64,000 bases of DNA from Pseudacidovorax sp. (GTDB taxonomy: Bacteria > Pseudomonadota > Gammaproteobacteria > Burkholderiales > Burkholderiaceae_C). Below the pieces are notes generated by a model. The model saw nothing but the letters and a program-made list of their open reading frames with translations, was not told the origin of the DNA and did not search any database. Below are positions 53,240-62,220 of the stretch, one piece after another. The stretch covers positions 1 through 64,000 of the forward strand of contig NZ_JAGOPN010000023.1 in NCBI RefSeq assembly GCF_017991995.1, in the 5' to 3' direction. A program made the translations under genes and the position numbers. The stretch's first letter is position 1, and each line of letters begins with the position of its first letter.

Positions 53240-53257
53240 CTGTCACAGAACAGCCAT
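53240..53257 (+). promoter_or_regulatory. PHO-box-like site upstream of ugpB
   Basis: CTGTCAC-AGAA-CAGCCAT: a perfect first 7-mer, a 4-base spacer and a second 7-mer matching five of seven positions of the PhoB box consensus. It lies 38 bases upstream of the ugpB ATG. Since ugp operons are PhoB-activated in several bacteria, control by phosphate starvation is likely. No -10 box is obvious downstream. Confidence 0.55.
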
Positions 53258-53295
53258 AGTCTCTTCACTTTTGTCATTCGCATCCAGGAGTCTTC

Positions 53296-54606
53296 ATGCG
53301 ATTCACGCAACTTGCTGCAGCCGCCACCGTGGCCGTCATGGCCGCCGTCCCGGCGCACGCACAGACCGAGATCCAGTGGTGGCACGCCATGAGCGGCCCG
53401 CTGGGCGAGTGGGTTAACGACCTCGCCAAGCAGTACAACGAAAGTCAGAAGGAATACAAGGTCGTGCCCACCTTCAAGGGCACCTATGACGAGTCGATGA
53501 CGGCCGCCATTGCCGCCTTCCGCTCGGGCAATGCGCCGCACATCCTGCAGGTCTTCGAAGTGGGCACCGCCACGATGATGGCCTCCAAGGCCGCGATCAA
53601 GCCGGTGGCCGAGGTGATGAAGGAAAGCGGCGTGAGCTTCGACCCCAAGGCCTACATCCCCGCCGTGGCCGGCTACTACACGGCCCCCAACGGCCAGATG
53701 CTGAGCCTGCCCTTCAACAGCTCGACGACGATCTTCTACTACAACAAGGACGCCTTCAAGGCGGCCGGCCTCGACCCCGAGAAGGCGCCCAAGACCTGGC
53801 CCGAGGTCGTCGCCGCCGCCGCCAAGCTCAAGGCCAGCGGCCACAAGTGCCCCTTCACCACCAGCTGGATCAGCTGGACGCAACTGGAGAGCTTCTCGAC
53901 CTGGCACAACACGCTGTTCGCGACGCGCAACAACGGCTTCGGCGGCACCGATGCGCGCCTGGCCTTCAATTCGCCGCTGCACGTGCGCCACTTCGAGAAC
54001 CTGGCCAACATGGCGAAGCAGGGCCTGTTCGTCTACAAGGGCCGCGGCAACGTGCCGGACGCCGCCTTCCCGGCGGGTGAATGCGCCATGATGACCGGCT
54101 CGTCGGGCCTGTACGCCCGCGTGGCCAAGGACGCCAAGTTCGCCTACGGCCTGTCCACCCTGCCCTACTACCCCGACGTCGAAGGTTCGCCGCAGAACAC
54201 CGTGATCGGCGGCGCCAGCCTGTGGGTCATGGCCGGCAAGAAGCCCACTGAATACAAGGGCGTGGCGGACTTCTTCAAGTTCCTGTCCAACGCCGACGTG
54301 CAATCGGCCAGCCACAAGCGCACCGGCTATCTGCCGATCACCCTGGCGGCCTACGAGCTGACCGAGAAGTCGGGCTTCTACAAGGAAAAGCCGGGCACCG
54401 ACGTGGCCGTGACGCAGATGATCCGCAAGACGACCGACAAGTCGCGCGGCATCCGCCTGGGCAACTTCGTGCAGATCCGCACCATCATCGACGAGGAAAC
54501 CGAGCAGATCTGGTCGGGCAAGAAGAGCGCCAAGGAAGCCCTGGACGCCGCGGTGCAACGCGGCAACGAGCAACTGGAGCGCTTCCAGAAGGCGAACCGG
54601 GGCTGA
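53296..54606 (+). CDS. ugpB: sn-glycerol-3-phosphate-binding periplasmic protein
   Basis: A 436-residue ABC-transporter solute-binding protein. A signal peptide cleaved after AHA (about residue 22) is followed by TEIQWWHAMSGPLGEWVNDL, the typical start of mature UgpB. The conserved segments NSSTTIFYYNKDAFKAAGL, CPFTTSWISWTQLESF and MMTGSSGLYARV match UgpB, which binds sn-glycerol-3-phosphate and glycerophosphocholine. It is the first gene of the operon. A hairpin after it probably lets the binding protein be made in excess over the membrane parts. Confidence 0.95.
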   Translation: MRFTQLAAAATVAVMAAVPAHAQTEIQWWHAMSGPLGEWVNDLAKQYNESQKEYKVVPTFKGTYDESMTAAIAAFRSGNAPHILQVFEVGTATMMASKAAIKPVAEVMKESGVSFDPKAYIPAVAGYYTAPNGQMLSLPFNSSTTIFYYNKDAFKAAGLDPEKAPKTWPEVVAAAAKLKASGHKCPFTTSWISWTQLESFSTWHNTLFATRNNGFGGTDARLAFNSPLHVRHFENLANMAKQGLFVYKGRGNVPDAAFPAGECAMMTGSSGLYARVAKDAKFAYGLSTLPYYPDVEGSPQNTVIGGASLWVMAGKKPTEYKGVADFFKFLSNADVQSASHKRTGYLPITLAAYELTEKSGFYKEKPGTDVAVTQMIRKTTDKSRGIRLGNFVQIRTIIDEETEQIWSGKKSAKEALDAAVQRGNEQLERFQKANRG

Positions 54607-54647
54607 TGCCCACCGCGCGGTTCGCGGCGCGCCAGCGGCCCTCGCCT

Positions 54648-54667
54648 GCCCACCCTGCCAGGTGGGC
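54648..54667 (+). terminator. Hairpin/attenuator between ugpB and ugpA
   Basis: A perfect 7-bp stem (GCCCACC/GGTGGGC) with a CTGCCA loop, 42 bases past the ugpB stop. There is no T-run, so it likely slows or stabilises rather than fully terminates, a usual feature between binding-protein and permease genes. Confidence 0.6.
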
Positions 54668-54750
54668 ATTCAAGCTGCCGGCAAGCTGACGTCGCAGTAG
54701 ACTCGCACGCCCGCGCTGACGCCAGCCGGGCGTTTTCGTTTCAGAGCCCC

Positions 54751-55632
54751 ATGGAAAAACGCGTCCTCTTCCGATCCTCCTGGCTGCCCTGGGTGCTCAT
54801 CGCGCCGCAGATGGCGGTGATCCTGGTCTTCTTCTTCTGGCCCGCCAGCCAGGCCGTGCTGCAGTCGATGCAGAGCGAGGACGCCTTCGGCACGTCGACC
54901 GTGTTCGTGGGGCTGGAGAACTTCCAGCACCTCTTCCAGGACCCTGCCTACATCGAGTCCTTCAAGGTCACCGCCATCTTCTCGGTGCTGGTGGCCGGCT
55001 GCGGCATCGCGCTGTCGCTGGTGCTGGCCATCTTTGCCGACCGCATCCTGCGCGGGGCGCTGGCGTACAAGACCTTCCTGATCATTCCCTATGCCGTGGC
55101 ACCGGCCATTGCGGGCGTGCTGTGGGTGTTCATGTTCTCGCCCTCCATCGGCGTGGTGGCCTACGGCCTGCGCAAGATGGGCTACGACTGGAACCATCTG
55201 ATCAATTCCAACCAGGCGCTGACGCTGATCGTGGTGGCGGCGGTGTGGAAGCAGATCTCCTACAACTTCCTGTTCTTCCTGGCCGGGCTGCAGTCGATCC
55301 CCAAGGCGCTGATCGAGGCGGCTTCCATCGACGGCGCCGGGCCGCTGCGGCGCTTCTGGACCATCCAGTTCCCGCTGCTGTCGCCCACCACCTTCTTCCT
55401 CCTGGTGATCAACGTGGTGTATGCCTTCTTCGACACCTTCGCGCTGGTGCATGCCACCACCGAGGGCGGCCCGGGGCGCGACACCGCCATCCTGGTCTAC
55501 AAGGTGTGGCACGACGGCTTCCGCGCGCTGGACCTCGGCGGCTCGGCCGCGCAGTCGGTGGTGCTGATGCTGATCGTGGTCGCGTTGACCGTGGTGCAGT
55601 TCCGCTACGTCGAGAAGAAGGTGCAGTACTGA
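54751..55632 (+). CDS. ugpA: Glycerol-3-phosphate ABC transporter permease UgpA
   Basis: A 293-residue inner-membrane permease with about six helices. The EAA loop that contacts the ATPase is [20 protein letters not shown]. The N-terminal [20 protein letters not shown] and length match UgpA. It is followed by a 159-bp gap holding a hairpin repeat, before ugpE. Confidence 0.95.
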   Translation: MEKRVLFRSSWLPWVLIAPQMAVILVFFFWPASQAVLQSMQSEDAFGTSTVFVGLENFQHLFQDPAYIESFKVTAIFSVLVAGCGIALSLVLAIFADRILRGALAYKTFLIIPYAVAPAIAGVLWVFMFSPSIGVVAYGLRKMGYDWNHLINSNQALTLIVVAAVWKQISYNFLFFLAGLQSIPKALIEAASIDGAGPLRRFWTIQFPLLSPTTFFLLVINVVYAFFDTFALVHATTEGGPGRDTAILVYKVWHDGFRALDLGGSAAQSVVLMLIVVALTVVQFRYVEKKVQY

Positions 55633-55659
55633 TGATGAGGCCCGCCCCCAGTCTTCGCG

Positions 55660-55733
55660 CACTTCGTGTCGCTTCGCCACCCCCCTCACGGGGGCACACC
55701 CAGCGGCCTGGCGAAGCCAGTTCCGCGGGTGTC
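55660..55733. repeat. CACTTCGTGT hairpin repeat, copy A
   Basis: An intergenic element beginning CACTTCGTGT, with a CCCCCTCACGGGGG hairpin, then a CTGGC-GAA-GCCAG stem framed by ACACCC and GGGTGT. A homologous copy lies at 56661-56729. Such elements are, as I recall, common in Comamonadaceae. Both copies sit in gaps of the ugp operon. Confidence 0.85.
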
Positions 55734-55791
55734 GCGCGCGTGGCCTGCTCCGCGGCCTTCGCAATCCTGACCCACCTGCTGGAGTCGCATC

Positions 55792-56643
55792 ATGGTTGAG
55801 CGCCGCCCGGGCCTGACGGTCCTTTCGCATGTGGTGCTCCTGCTGGGCATCCTGATCATCGCCTTCCCGATCTACCTGGCCTTCGTGGCCTCGACCCACA
55901 CGCGCGACGAGATCGTGCAGGTGCCCATGCCGCTCACGCCCGGCAAGCACCTGGTGGAGAACTACACCGCCGCCCTCACCGGCACCGCCGAGACGCAGGG
56001 CTCCAAGGCGGCGGTCGGACGCATGATGTGGGTCAGCCTGGTCACGGCACTGGTGATCGCCATCGGCAAGATCGCCATCTCGCTGCTGTCGGCCTTTGCC
56101 ATCGTGTACTTCCGCTTCCCGTTCAAGAAGCTCGTCTTCTGGATGATCTTCGTGACGCTGATGCTGCCGGTGGAGGTGCGCATCCTGCCCACCTACAAGG
56201 TCCTGTCGGACCTCAACATGCTCAACACCTATGCGGGCCTGACGGTGCCGCTGATCGCCTCGGCCACGGCCACCTTCCTGTTCCGGCAGTTCTTCCTGTC
56301 GGTGCCGGACGAGTTGGTCGAGGCGGCGCGCATCGATGGCGCGGGGCCCATGCGCTTCTTCAAGGACGTGCTGGTGCCGCTGTCGCAGACCTCGATCGCG
56401 GCGCTGTTCGTCATCCAGTTCATCTACGGCTGGAACCAGTACCTCTGGCCGCTGCTGGCCACCACCACCGAGGACATGTACCCGGTCGTGATCGGCATCA
56501 AGCGGATGATCGCCAGCGGCGATGCGGCCAACGACTGGAACATCATCATGGCGACGGCCATCCTGGCGCTGCTGCCGCCGGCCGTGGTGGTGGTGCTGAT
56601 GCAGAAGTGGTTCGTCAAGGGCCTCGTCGACACTGAAAAATGA
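55792..56643 (+). CDS. ugpE: Glycerol-3-phosphate ABC transporter permease UgpE
   Basis: A 283-residue inner-membrane permease, six hydrophobic helices. The EAA loop is EAARIDGAGPMRFFKDVLVP, and the C-terminal QKWFVKGLVDTEK is typical for UgpE. The N-terminal RRPGLTVLSHVVLLLGILII carries the first helix. It pairs with UgpA to form the transport channel. Confidence 0.95.
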   Translation: MVERRPGLTVLSHVVLLLGILIIAFPIYLAFVASTHTRDEIVQVPMPLTPGKHLVENYTAALTGTAETQGSKAAVGRMMWVSLVTALVIAIGKIAISLLSAFAIVYFRFPFKKLVFWMIFVTLMLPVEVRILPTYKVLSDLNMLNTYAGLTVPLIASATATFLFRQFFLSVPDELVEAARIDGAGPMRFFKDVLVPLSQTSIAALFVIQFIYGWNQYLWPLLATTTEDMYPVVIGIKRMIASGDAANDWNIIMATAILALLPPAVVVVLMQKWFVKGLVDTEK

Positions 56644-56660
56644 CCACCCCGTTTCTTGCT

Positions 56661-56729
56661 CACTTCGTGTAGCCGAATCCCCCTCAAGGGGCGACACCGA
56701 CGGCCCGGCAAAGCCGGTTCCGCGGTGTC
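56661..56729. repeat. CACTTCGTGT hairpin repeat, copy B
   Basis: Second copy of the element at 55660-55733: CACTTCGTGT, a CCCCCTCAAGGGG hairpin, GACACC and GGTGTC framing a CCGGC-AAA-GCCGG stem. It has compensatory changes in the stem relative to copy A, which shows that the structure, not just the sequence, is conserved. Confidence 0.85.
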
Positions 56730-56781
56730 TCCCGCCTGAATCGCGCGCTCATTTACGTCGCAACCTATTTCCAGCTCACCT

Positions 56782-57792
56782 ATGTCCGGTATTTCCCTTC
56801 GCAACGTCATCAAGCGCTACGGCAAGGGTGCCAAGGCCAATCAGGTCATCCATGGCGTCTCGGCCGATATCCGGGATGGCGAATTCGTCGTCATCGTGGG
56901 GCCTTCGGGCTGCGGCAAGTCCACGCTGCTGCGCATGGTGGCGGGGCTGGAGGAAATCTCCGCCGGCGAGATCGCCATCGGCGGGCGGGTGGTCAACGAC
57001 GTGGAGCCGGCCAAGCGGGACATCGCGATGGTGTTCCAGAACTACGCGCTCTACCCGCACATGACCAACTTCGACAACATGGCCTATGGATTGCGCATCC
57101 AGGGCGTGCCGAAGGACGAGATCAAGACCCGGGTGGACAAGGCCGCCAAGATCCTCGAACTGGGCCATCTGCTGGAGCGCAAGCCGCGCGAGCTGTCGGG
57201 CGGCCAGCGCCAGCGCGTAGCCATGGGCCGCGCCATCGTGCGCCAGCCGCAGGTCTTCCTGTTCGACGAGCCGCTGTCGAACCTGGACGCCAAGCTGCGC
57301 GCCCAGACCCGGCTGGAGATCCAGAAGCTGCACCGCGAGCTGGGCATCACCTCGCTCTTCGTCACGCACGACCAGGTCGAGGCCATGACGCTGGCCCAGC
57401 GCATCATCGTGATGAACGGCGGCGTGATGGACCAGTTCGCCACGCCCGAGGAGGTCTACCACCGCCCCGCCACCACCTTCGTGGCCAGCTTCATCGGCTC
57501 GCCACCCATGAACCTGCTGAAGAACGCGCCGGGCGTGCCGAGCGGCAAGATCCTCGGCATCCGCCCCGAGCACATCGCGCCGCACGATTCGGGCTGGACC
57601 GTGAACGTCGAACAGGTCGAGCTGCTGGGGGCCGAACGCCTGGTCTACGGCCGCATCGGCGACGAGCAGATCGTGATGCGCACCGATGCCGACAAGCCTG
57701 CGCCCAAGGTCGGCGACACGCTGCGGCTGGGCGCCAGCGAAGAGCGGCTGCACTGGTTCGACGCCGGATCGGGCAAGCGCCTGGAGTCCTGA
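56782..57792 (+). CDS. ugpC: Glycerol-3-phosphate ABC transporter ATPase UgpC
   Basis: A 336-residue MalK-type ATPase. Walker [10 protein letters not shown] is at 40-48, the Q-loop in [12 protein letters not shown], the signature [14 protein letters not shown], Walker [13 protein letters not shown] and the H-loop [11 protein letters not shown]. The C-terminal regulatory OB-like domain (about 240-336) is present but shorter than in MalK. It ends directly at the ugpQ start. Confidence 0.96.
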   Translation: MSGISLRNVIKRYGKGAKANQVIHGVSADIRDGEFVVIVGPSGCGKSTLLRMVAGLEEISAGEIAIGGRVVNDVEPAKRDIAMVFQNYALYPHMTNFDNMAYGLRIQGVPKDEIKTRVDKAAKILELGHLLERKPRELSGGQRQRVAMGRAIVRQPQVFLFDEPLSNLDAKLRAQTRLEIQKLHRELGITSLFVTHDQVEAMTLAQRIIVMNGGVMDQFATPEEVYHRPATTFVASFIGSPPMNLLKNAPGVPSGKILGIRPEHIAPHDSGWTVNVEQVELLGAERLVYGRIGDEQIVMRTDADKPAPKVGDTLRLGASEERLHWFDAGSGKRLES

Positions 57793-58530
57793 ATGGCCCC
57801 CTGGCCCTATCCCCGCTGGATTGCCCACCGCGGCGCCGGCAAGCTTGCGCCGGAGAACACGCTGGCCGCCTTCCGCCTCGGCGCGGAATACGGCTATCGC
57901 ATGTTCGAGTGCGACGCCAAACTCAGCCAGGACGGCGTGGTCTTCCTGATGCACGACGCCACGCTGGCGCGCACCACCGGCATGCCCGGCATCGGCGGCG
58001 ACCAGCCCTGGGCCGCGCTGTCGCAGCTGGACGCGGGCGGCTGGCATTCGCGGCGCTACGCCGGCGAGCCGCTGCCCACGCTGGCCGCGCTGGCGCGCTT
58101 CTGCCTGGCGAACGGCCATCTGCTCAACATCGAGATCAAGCCCACGCCCGGTACCGACGCCCAGACCGGTGCCGCCGTCGCGCGCGAGGCCGCGCGGCTG
58201 TGGACGGATGCGGCCGTGCCGCCACTGCTCAGCTCCTTCCGCCCCGATGCGCTCGCGGCTGCACGCGATGCGGCTCCCGCCCTGCCTCGGGCCCTGCTGC
58301 TCGACGCCATGCGCAGCGACTGGCTGGACATCGCCCGCCAGCTCGGCTGCGTGGCCATCGTCTGCAACCATGCGCTGTGGGACGCGCAGACCGTGGCCGA
58401 CGCCCGCACTGCCGGCTTCCGGCAGCTGAGCTACACGGTGAACGACGAATGGGCGGCGCAGCGGCTCGTCGATCTGGGCACCGACGGCATCATCACGGAC
58501 CGGGTCGACCTGTTCTCGCCGGCGGGCTGA
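57793..58530 (+). CDS. ugpQ: Glycerophosphodiester phosphodiesterase UgpQ
   Basis: A 245-residue TIM-barrel enzyme hydrolysing glycerophosphodiesters to sn-glycerol-3-phosphate and an alcohol. Catalytic motifs are WIAHRGAGKLAPENTLAAF (His/Arg/Glu/Asn) and the FECDAKLSQDG...LMHDATLART region (Glu, Asp, His). There is no signal peptide, so it acts in the cytosol on imported diesters. The ATG follows the ugpC stop with no gap, and it completes the operon. Confidence 0.95.
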   Translation: MAPWPYPRWIAHRGAGKLAPENTLAAFRLGAEYGYRMFECDAKLSQDGVVFLMHDATLARTTGMPGIGGDQPWAALSQLDAGGWHSRRYAGEPLPTLAALARFCLANGHLLNIEIKPTPGTDAQTGAAVAREAARLWTDAAVPPLLSSFRPDALAAARDAAPALPRALLLDAMRSDWLDIARQLGCVAIVCNHALWDAQTVADARTAGFRQLSYTVNDEWAAQRLVDLGTDGIITDRVDLFSPAG

Positions 58531-58644
58531 TCGCCTGATCGTCTGGCGCCCATGCGCGCTTGAAGGGTTTGGGCCTCGGGGGCTATCGCATGCGATGCCC
58601 ACGCTGCCAGCGCCGGCCGACAGGCCCGGCAGACCGCGCTGCCT

Positions 58645-61110
58645 ATGATCCAGCGGATGCGCCCGACTCCGCGTCTTCTCTGCCTCTTCGCCCTCTGGCT
58701 GGCCTTGTGGACGGGCCTGCCCCACCTGCCCACGGCCTGGGCCCAGCCCGCCTCCGGCGCCTCGACCCCGGCCACGCAGGCCGATGCACCGGCCGACATC
58801 GCCACGCTGCGATCCCAGCTCACGGCCCTGCCCAAATCGGCCGAGACGAGCGAGGAGGCCCGCCTGCTGGTGCGCCAGGTCGATGCCATCGGCACCGCGG
58901 CGCAGAAGCTGATCGACCTGCGCACGGGCCAGCTCAACGACCTGAATGCCCGCCTGGGCGAGCTCGGACCGGCACCGGCAGCTGGAACCACCGAAGACCC
59001 CGACATCACGCGCCAGCGCGCCACGCTCACCCGCGAGCGCAATGGCGTCGATGCCGACATCCGCCTGGCGCGGCTGGTGGTGGTCGATGCCCAGCAGCGC
59101 GCGACCGAACTGCTGAACAAGCGCCGCCAGGATTTCGAGGCGCGCCTGACCGAACGCACGGCCTCGCCGCTGTCGCCGGTCTTCTGGCGTGGCATCGCCG
59201 ACGCCTGGCCCGACGACCGGGACCGGCTGCAGCCTCTGCTGGACGAACTGCGTACTGCGGCCGCCGCCAGCCTGTCGCCCGCGAACCGCGGCGTGGTGCT
59301 GGGCGCGGTGGCCCTGGTGCTGTTGCTCATCACGCTCGGCAACATGATGGCGGAGCGCGGCCTGGTGGCGCTGGCGCAGCGCATCCTTCCCGGCGGACGC
59401 CTACGGCGATCATTGCTGGTGATCGCCGTGGTCTTCGTGAACATGTTGCTGGTGGCGCTGGCGCTGCACGGCTTTCGCGGACTGCTGGAAGACCGGCAGT
59501 TGCTGGGCGAGGCGGCGCGGGAACTGATCAAGGAGCTGATCGGCGTCGCGCTGTTCATGACCTTCGTGCTCAGCCTGGGCCGCGCCCTGCTGGCCAATGC
59601 GCGGCGTTCCTGGCGCCTGCCGCCCATCGCGGACGCCATGGCGCTGCGGCTGCGGCCCTTTCCGCTGCTGGTCGCCATCGTCGGCGCGCTGGTGTGGATC
59701 CCGGCGCAGGTGAATGCGCTGGTGGAGGCCAGCTATGCGGCCCTGCAGGCGACCCAGGCCGCCACGGCCGCCGCCCTGACCCTGCTGGTGGCGCTGCTGA
59801 TGTTCCGGCTGCGGCCGGCGGCCACGGGCGGTGGCGGCGAGGCGCAGGTCGGCTCCGGGACCGACGCCAGCGGCAGTGCGGATGCCGGCGATGGCCCCAT
59901 GCCCACCCAGACGATCCGCCCCGTGTGGGTGGGCCTGCTGCGCGGGCTCGTCGGCGTGGTGCTGCTGGCCGTCGTGGCGCTGCTCGTCAGCGGCTACGTG
60001 GCGCTGGCCAGCCTGGTGGCCAGCCAGCTGATCTGGACCGGCATCGTGGGCTGTGCCTTCTACGTGCTGTTCAAGTTCGTCGATGACCTGTGCATGGCGC
60101 TGCTCGCGGCGCGCAGCGCCACCGGGCAACGGCTGGCGGCCAGCTTCGGCCTGCAGCCCACACGGCTGGACCAGGCCGCGGTGCTGCTGTCGGGCGTGCT
60201 GCGGCTGGCGCTTTTCTTCTATCTCGTCATCACGCTGATGGCGCCGCTGGGAACAGGCCCGGAAGAGGTGGTTCAGCGCTCTGGCCAGTTCGGCAGCGGC
60301 CTGCAGGTGGGCGAGTTCCAGTTCGTGCCCGCGGCCCTGTTCAGCGCCCTGGCGGTGTTGGTGGCGGGCTTCATCGCCCTGCGAGTGCTGCGCGTCTGGC
60401 TGGACACGCGCTACTTCCCGGCCTCGGGCCTGGAGCCCGGCATGCGCAGCTCGCTCACCACGCTGCTGGGCTATGCGGGCGGCGTGCTGGTGGTGGCGAT
60501 GGCGCTGTCGGCGCTGGGCATCGGCATCAACCGCATCGCCTGGATCGCCAGTGCGCTGTCGGTGGGCATCGGCTTCGGCCTGCAGGCCATCGTGCAGAAC
60601 TTCATCTCGGGCCTGATCCTGCTGGCCGAACGGCCGGTGAAGGTGGGCGACTGGGTGGTGCTGGGCACCACCGAGGGCGACGTGCGGCGCATCAATGTGC
60701 GCGCCACCGAGATTCAGCTGGCCGACCGCTCCACCGTGATCGTGCCCAACTCGGAGTTCATCACCAAGACCGTGCGCAACATGACGCTGGCCAATGCCGA
60801 AGGCCGCGTGCTGATCCGCCTGCCGATGCCGCTGGCCAGCGATGCACGCCATGTGCGCGAGCTGATGCTGGCGGCCTGTGCGGCGCATCCGTCCATCCTG
60901 CCGACGCCGGCACCGTCGGTGTCGCTGGAGGGCATCGAGAACGGCATGCTGATTTTCCAGGCCATCGCCTACGTCAACAGCCCGCGCGTGGCCGGCGGGG
61001 TGAAGAGCGACCTGCTCTTCACCATGCTGGAGGACTTCAAGCGCGCGGGCCTGCCGCTGGTCACGCCGGTGGTGGCGGCAATGCCGCCGGCACCCGCGCC
61101 GCTGGCCTGA
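58645..61110 (+). CDS. MscS-family mechanosensitive channel with DUF3772
   Basis: An 821-residue membrane protein. After a signal peptide (LCLFALWLALWTGLPHLPTA, cleaved near AWA) comes a periplasmic DUF3772-type helical domain (about 50-200, with TSEEARLLVRQVDAIGTAAQ). About ten membrane helices follow, then the MscS core: the pore helix IGFGLQAIVQNFISGLILLA, then the cytoplasmic beta domain VKVGDWVVLGTTEGDVRRIN. It would release solutes on hypo-osmotic shock. An ATG four codons downstream is also possible. Confidence 0.93.
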   Translation: MIQRMRPTPRLLCLFALWLALWTGLPHLPTAWAQPASGASTPATQADAPADIATLRSQLTALPKSAETSEEARLLVRQVDAIGTAAQKLIDLRTGQLNDLNARLGELGPAPAAGTTEDPDITRQRATLTRERNGVDADIRLARLVVVDAQQRATELLNKRRQDFEARLTERTASPLSPVFWRGIADAWPDDRDRLQPLLDELRTAAAASLSPANRGVVLGAVALVLLLITLGNMMAERGLVALAQRILPGGRLRRSLLVIAVVFVNMLLVALALHGFRGLLEDRQLLGEAARELIKELIGVALFMTFVLSLGRALLANARRSWRLPPIADAMALRLRPFPLLVAIVGALVWIPAQVNALVEASYAALQATQAATAAALTLLVALLMFRLRPAATGGGGEAQVGSGTDASGSADAGDGPMPTQTIRPVWVGLLRGLVGVVLLAVVALLVSGYVALASLVASQLIWTGIVGCAFYVLFKFVDDLCMALLAARSATGQRLAASFGLQPTRLDQAAVLLSGVLRLALFFYLVITLMAPLGTGPEEVVQRSGQFGSGLQVGEFQFVPAALFSALAVLVAGFIALRVLRVWLDTRYFPASGLEPGMRSSLTTLLGYAGGVLVVAMALSALGIGINRIAWIASALSVGIGFGLQAIVQNFISGLILLAERPVKVGDWVVLGTTEGDVRRINVRATEIQLADRSTVIVPNSEFITKTVRNMTLANAEGRVLIRLPMPLASDARHVRELMLAACAAHPSILPTPAPSVSLEGIENGMLIFQAIAYVNSPRVAGGVKSDLLFTMLEDFKRAGLPLVTPVVAAMPPAPAPLA

Positions 61111-61122
61111 GCGCCAGAAGGC

Positions 61123-61154
61123 CGCGGGCAGGGCTGGAACGGGGGCCTGCCGCG
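61123..61154 (+). terminator. Hairpin after the MscS-type gene
   Basis: A bulged 9-bp stem (CGCG-G-GCAGG/CCTGC-CGCG), 12 bases past the stop. There is no T-run. It is a weak candidate for termination between convergent genes. Confidence 0.35.
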
Positions 61155-61200
61155 ATCGATCGGGCTTGTGCTCGGCAGGAACGCCCCGCGGGCGCGCCGC

Positions 61201-62169
61201 TCACTCGGGCCGGTAATCCATCATCCGGATCGTCTCTCCGAAGCGCTGCCAGTCCGACTTGACCAGCTGCGCGAATTCGGCCGGCGGCGCACCACCCGGT
61301 GCAAAGCCGACGTTGAGGTACAGGTCGCGCATCTGCGGCGCGGCGATGGCGCGGGCGATCTCCTGCTGGAGGTGTGCGACCGCGTCGGAAGGCGTGCCGC
61401 GGGGCGCGAACACGCCGATCCAGCCATCCATCTCCACGCTCGGATGACCCAGCTCGCGGATGGTGGGCACATCGGGAAAGGCCGGCAGGCGCTTGGGCCC
61501 CAGATAGGCCATGGCCTTGAGGCGCCCGGCCTTGATCAGCTGCCCCACCGAGCCGGCCGCCGGGCCCCAGCCCAGCGCAACCTGTCCCCCGGCGATGTCG
61601 CGCACCTGATCGCCCGAGGCCTTGTAGTGCACGGCCACCATGTCCACGCCCAGCGACTGGGCCAGCAGCACGCCGCCGAAATGCGAGATGGTGCCGGGGC
61701 TGTAGGTGCCGTAGCTCACGCTGCCCCTGGGCTGGGCCTGCAACCATTTGGCCAGACCCGCGAAGTCGTTGGCGGGCATGGACGGGCCGGTCAGCAGCAG
61801 CAGACTCCCGCGGCCCATGTCCGTCACCGGCACCAGATCGGTGAGCGTGTTGTACGGCCAGCTCGGATAGGCCTGCGGATTGATGACCACGCCGGCCTGC
61901 ACGGTGACGAGCAGCGTGTTGCCGTCCGGAGGACTGGTGGCGACCACCTGCCCACCGATCCGGCCCTGGGCGCCGGCGCGGTTCTCCACCAGCACCGGCC
62001 GACCCAGGCTCTGGCCCAGGCGGTCGGCCAGAGGCCGCAGCAGCGCGTCCATGCCGCCGCCAGGCTGGTCGGTGGTGACGATGCGCAGGGGCGTCTGCGC
62101 GCGCGCCGGCAAGGGCGCGAGGACAGGCAGGGCCGCCAGGCCGGCGGCAAGCAGTTCTCGGCGTTGCAT
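61201..62169 (-). CDS. Tripartite tricarboxylate (Bug) receptor protein
   Basis: A 322-residue periplasmic binding protein. Signal peptide RRELLAAGLAALPVLAPLPA with cleavage after ARA near 24, then LRIVTTDQPGGGMDALLRPL in place of the more usual PFPPGGxxD segment. It is followed by the family motifs KASGDQVRDIAGGQVALGWG and YLGPKRLPAFPDVPTIRELG. The ligand is unknown. It lies about 50 bp after a sulfatase gene on the same strand, suggesting import of a sulfated organic compound or its product (inference). Confidence 0.93.
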   Translation of the reverse strand: MQRRELLAAGLAALPVLAPLPARAQTPLRIVTTDQPGGGMDALLRPLADRLGQSLGRPVLVENRAGAQGRIGGQVVATSPPDGNTLLVTVQAGVVINPQAYPSWPYNTLTDLVPVTDMGRGSLLLLTGPSMPANDFAGLAKWLQAQPRGSVSYGTYSPGTISHFGGVLLAQSLGVDMVAVHYKASGDQVRDIAGGQVALGWGPAAGSVGQLIKAGRLKAMAYLGPKRLPAFPDVPTIRELGHPSVEMDGWIGVFAPRGTPSDAVAHLQQEIARAIAAPQMRDLYLNVGFAPGGAPPAEFAQLVKSDWQRFGETIRMMDYRPE

Positions 62170-62220
62170 GGGTCTCTCCTCTGGTTGTGTCGTTCGGTGT
62201 TGTCGATGCGGGGAAAAACG

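Noticed and set aside
58583-58600. Short palindrome around ATCGCATGCGAT before the MscS-type gene
   Set aside because: A 12-bp self-complementary stretch with no second copy and no clear relation to a promoter; could be chance in GC-rich DNA.
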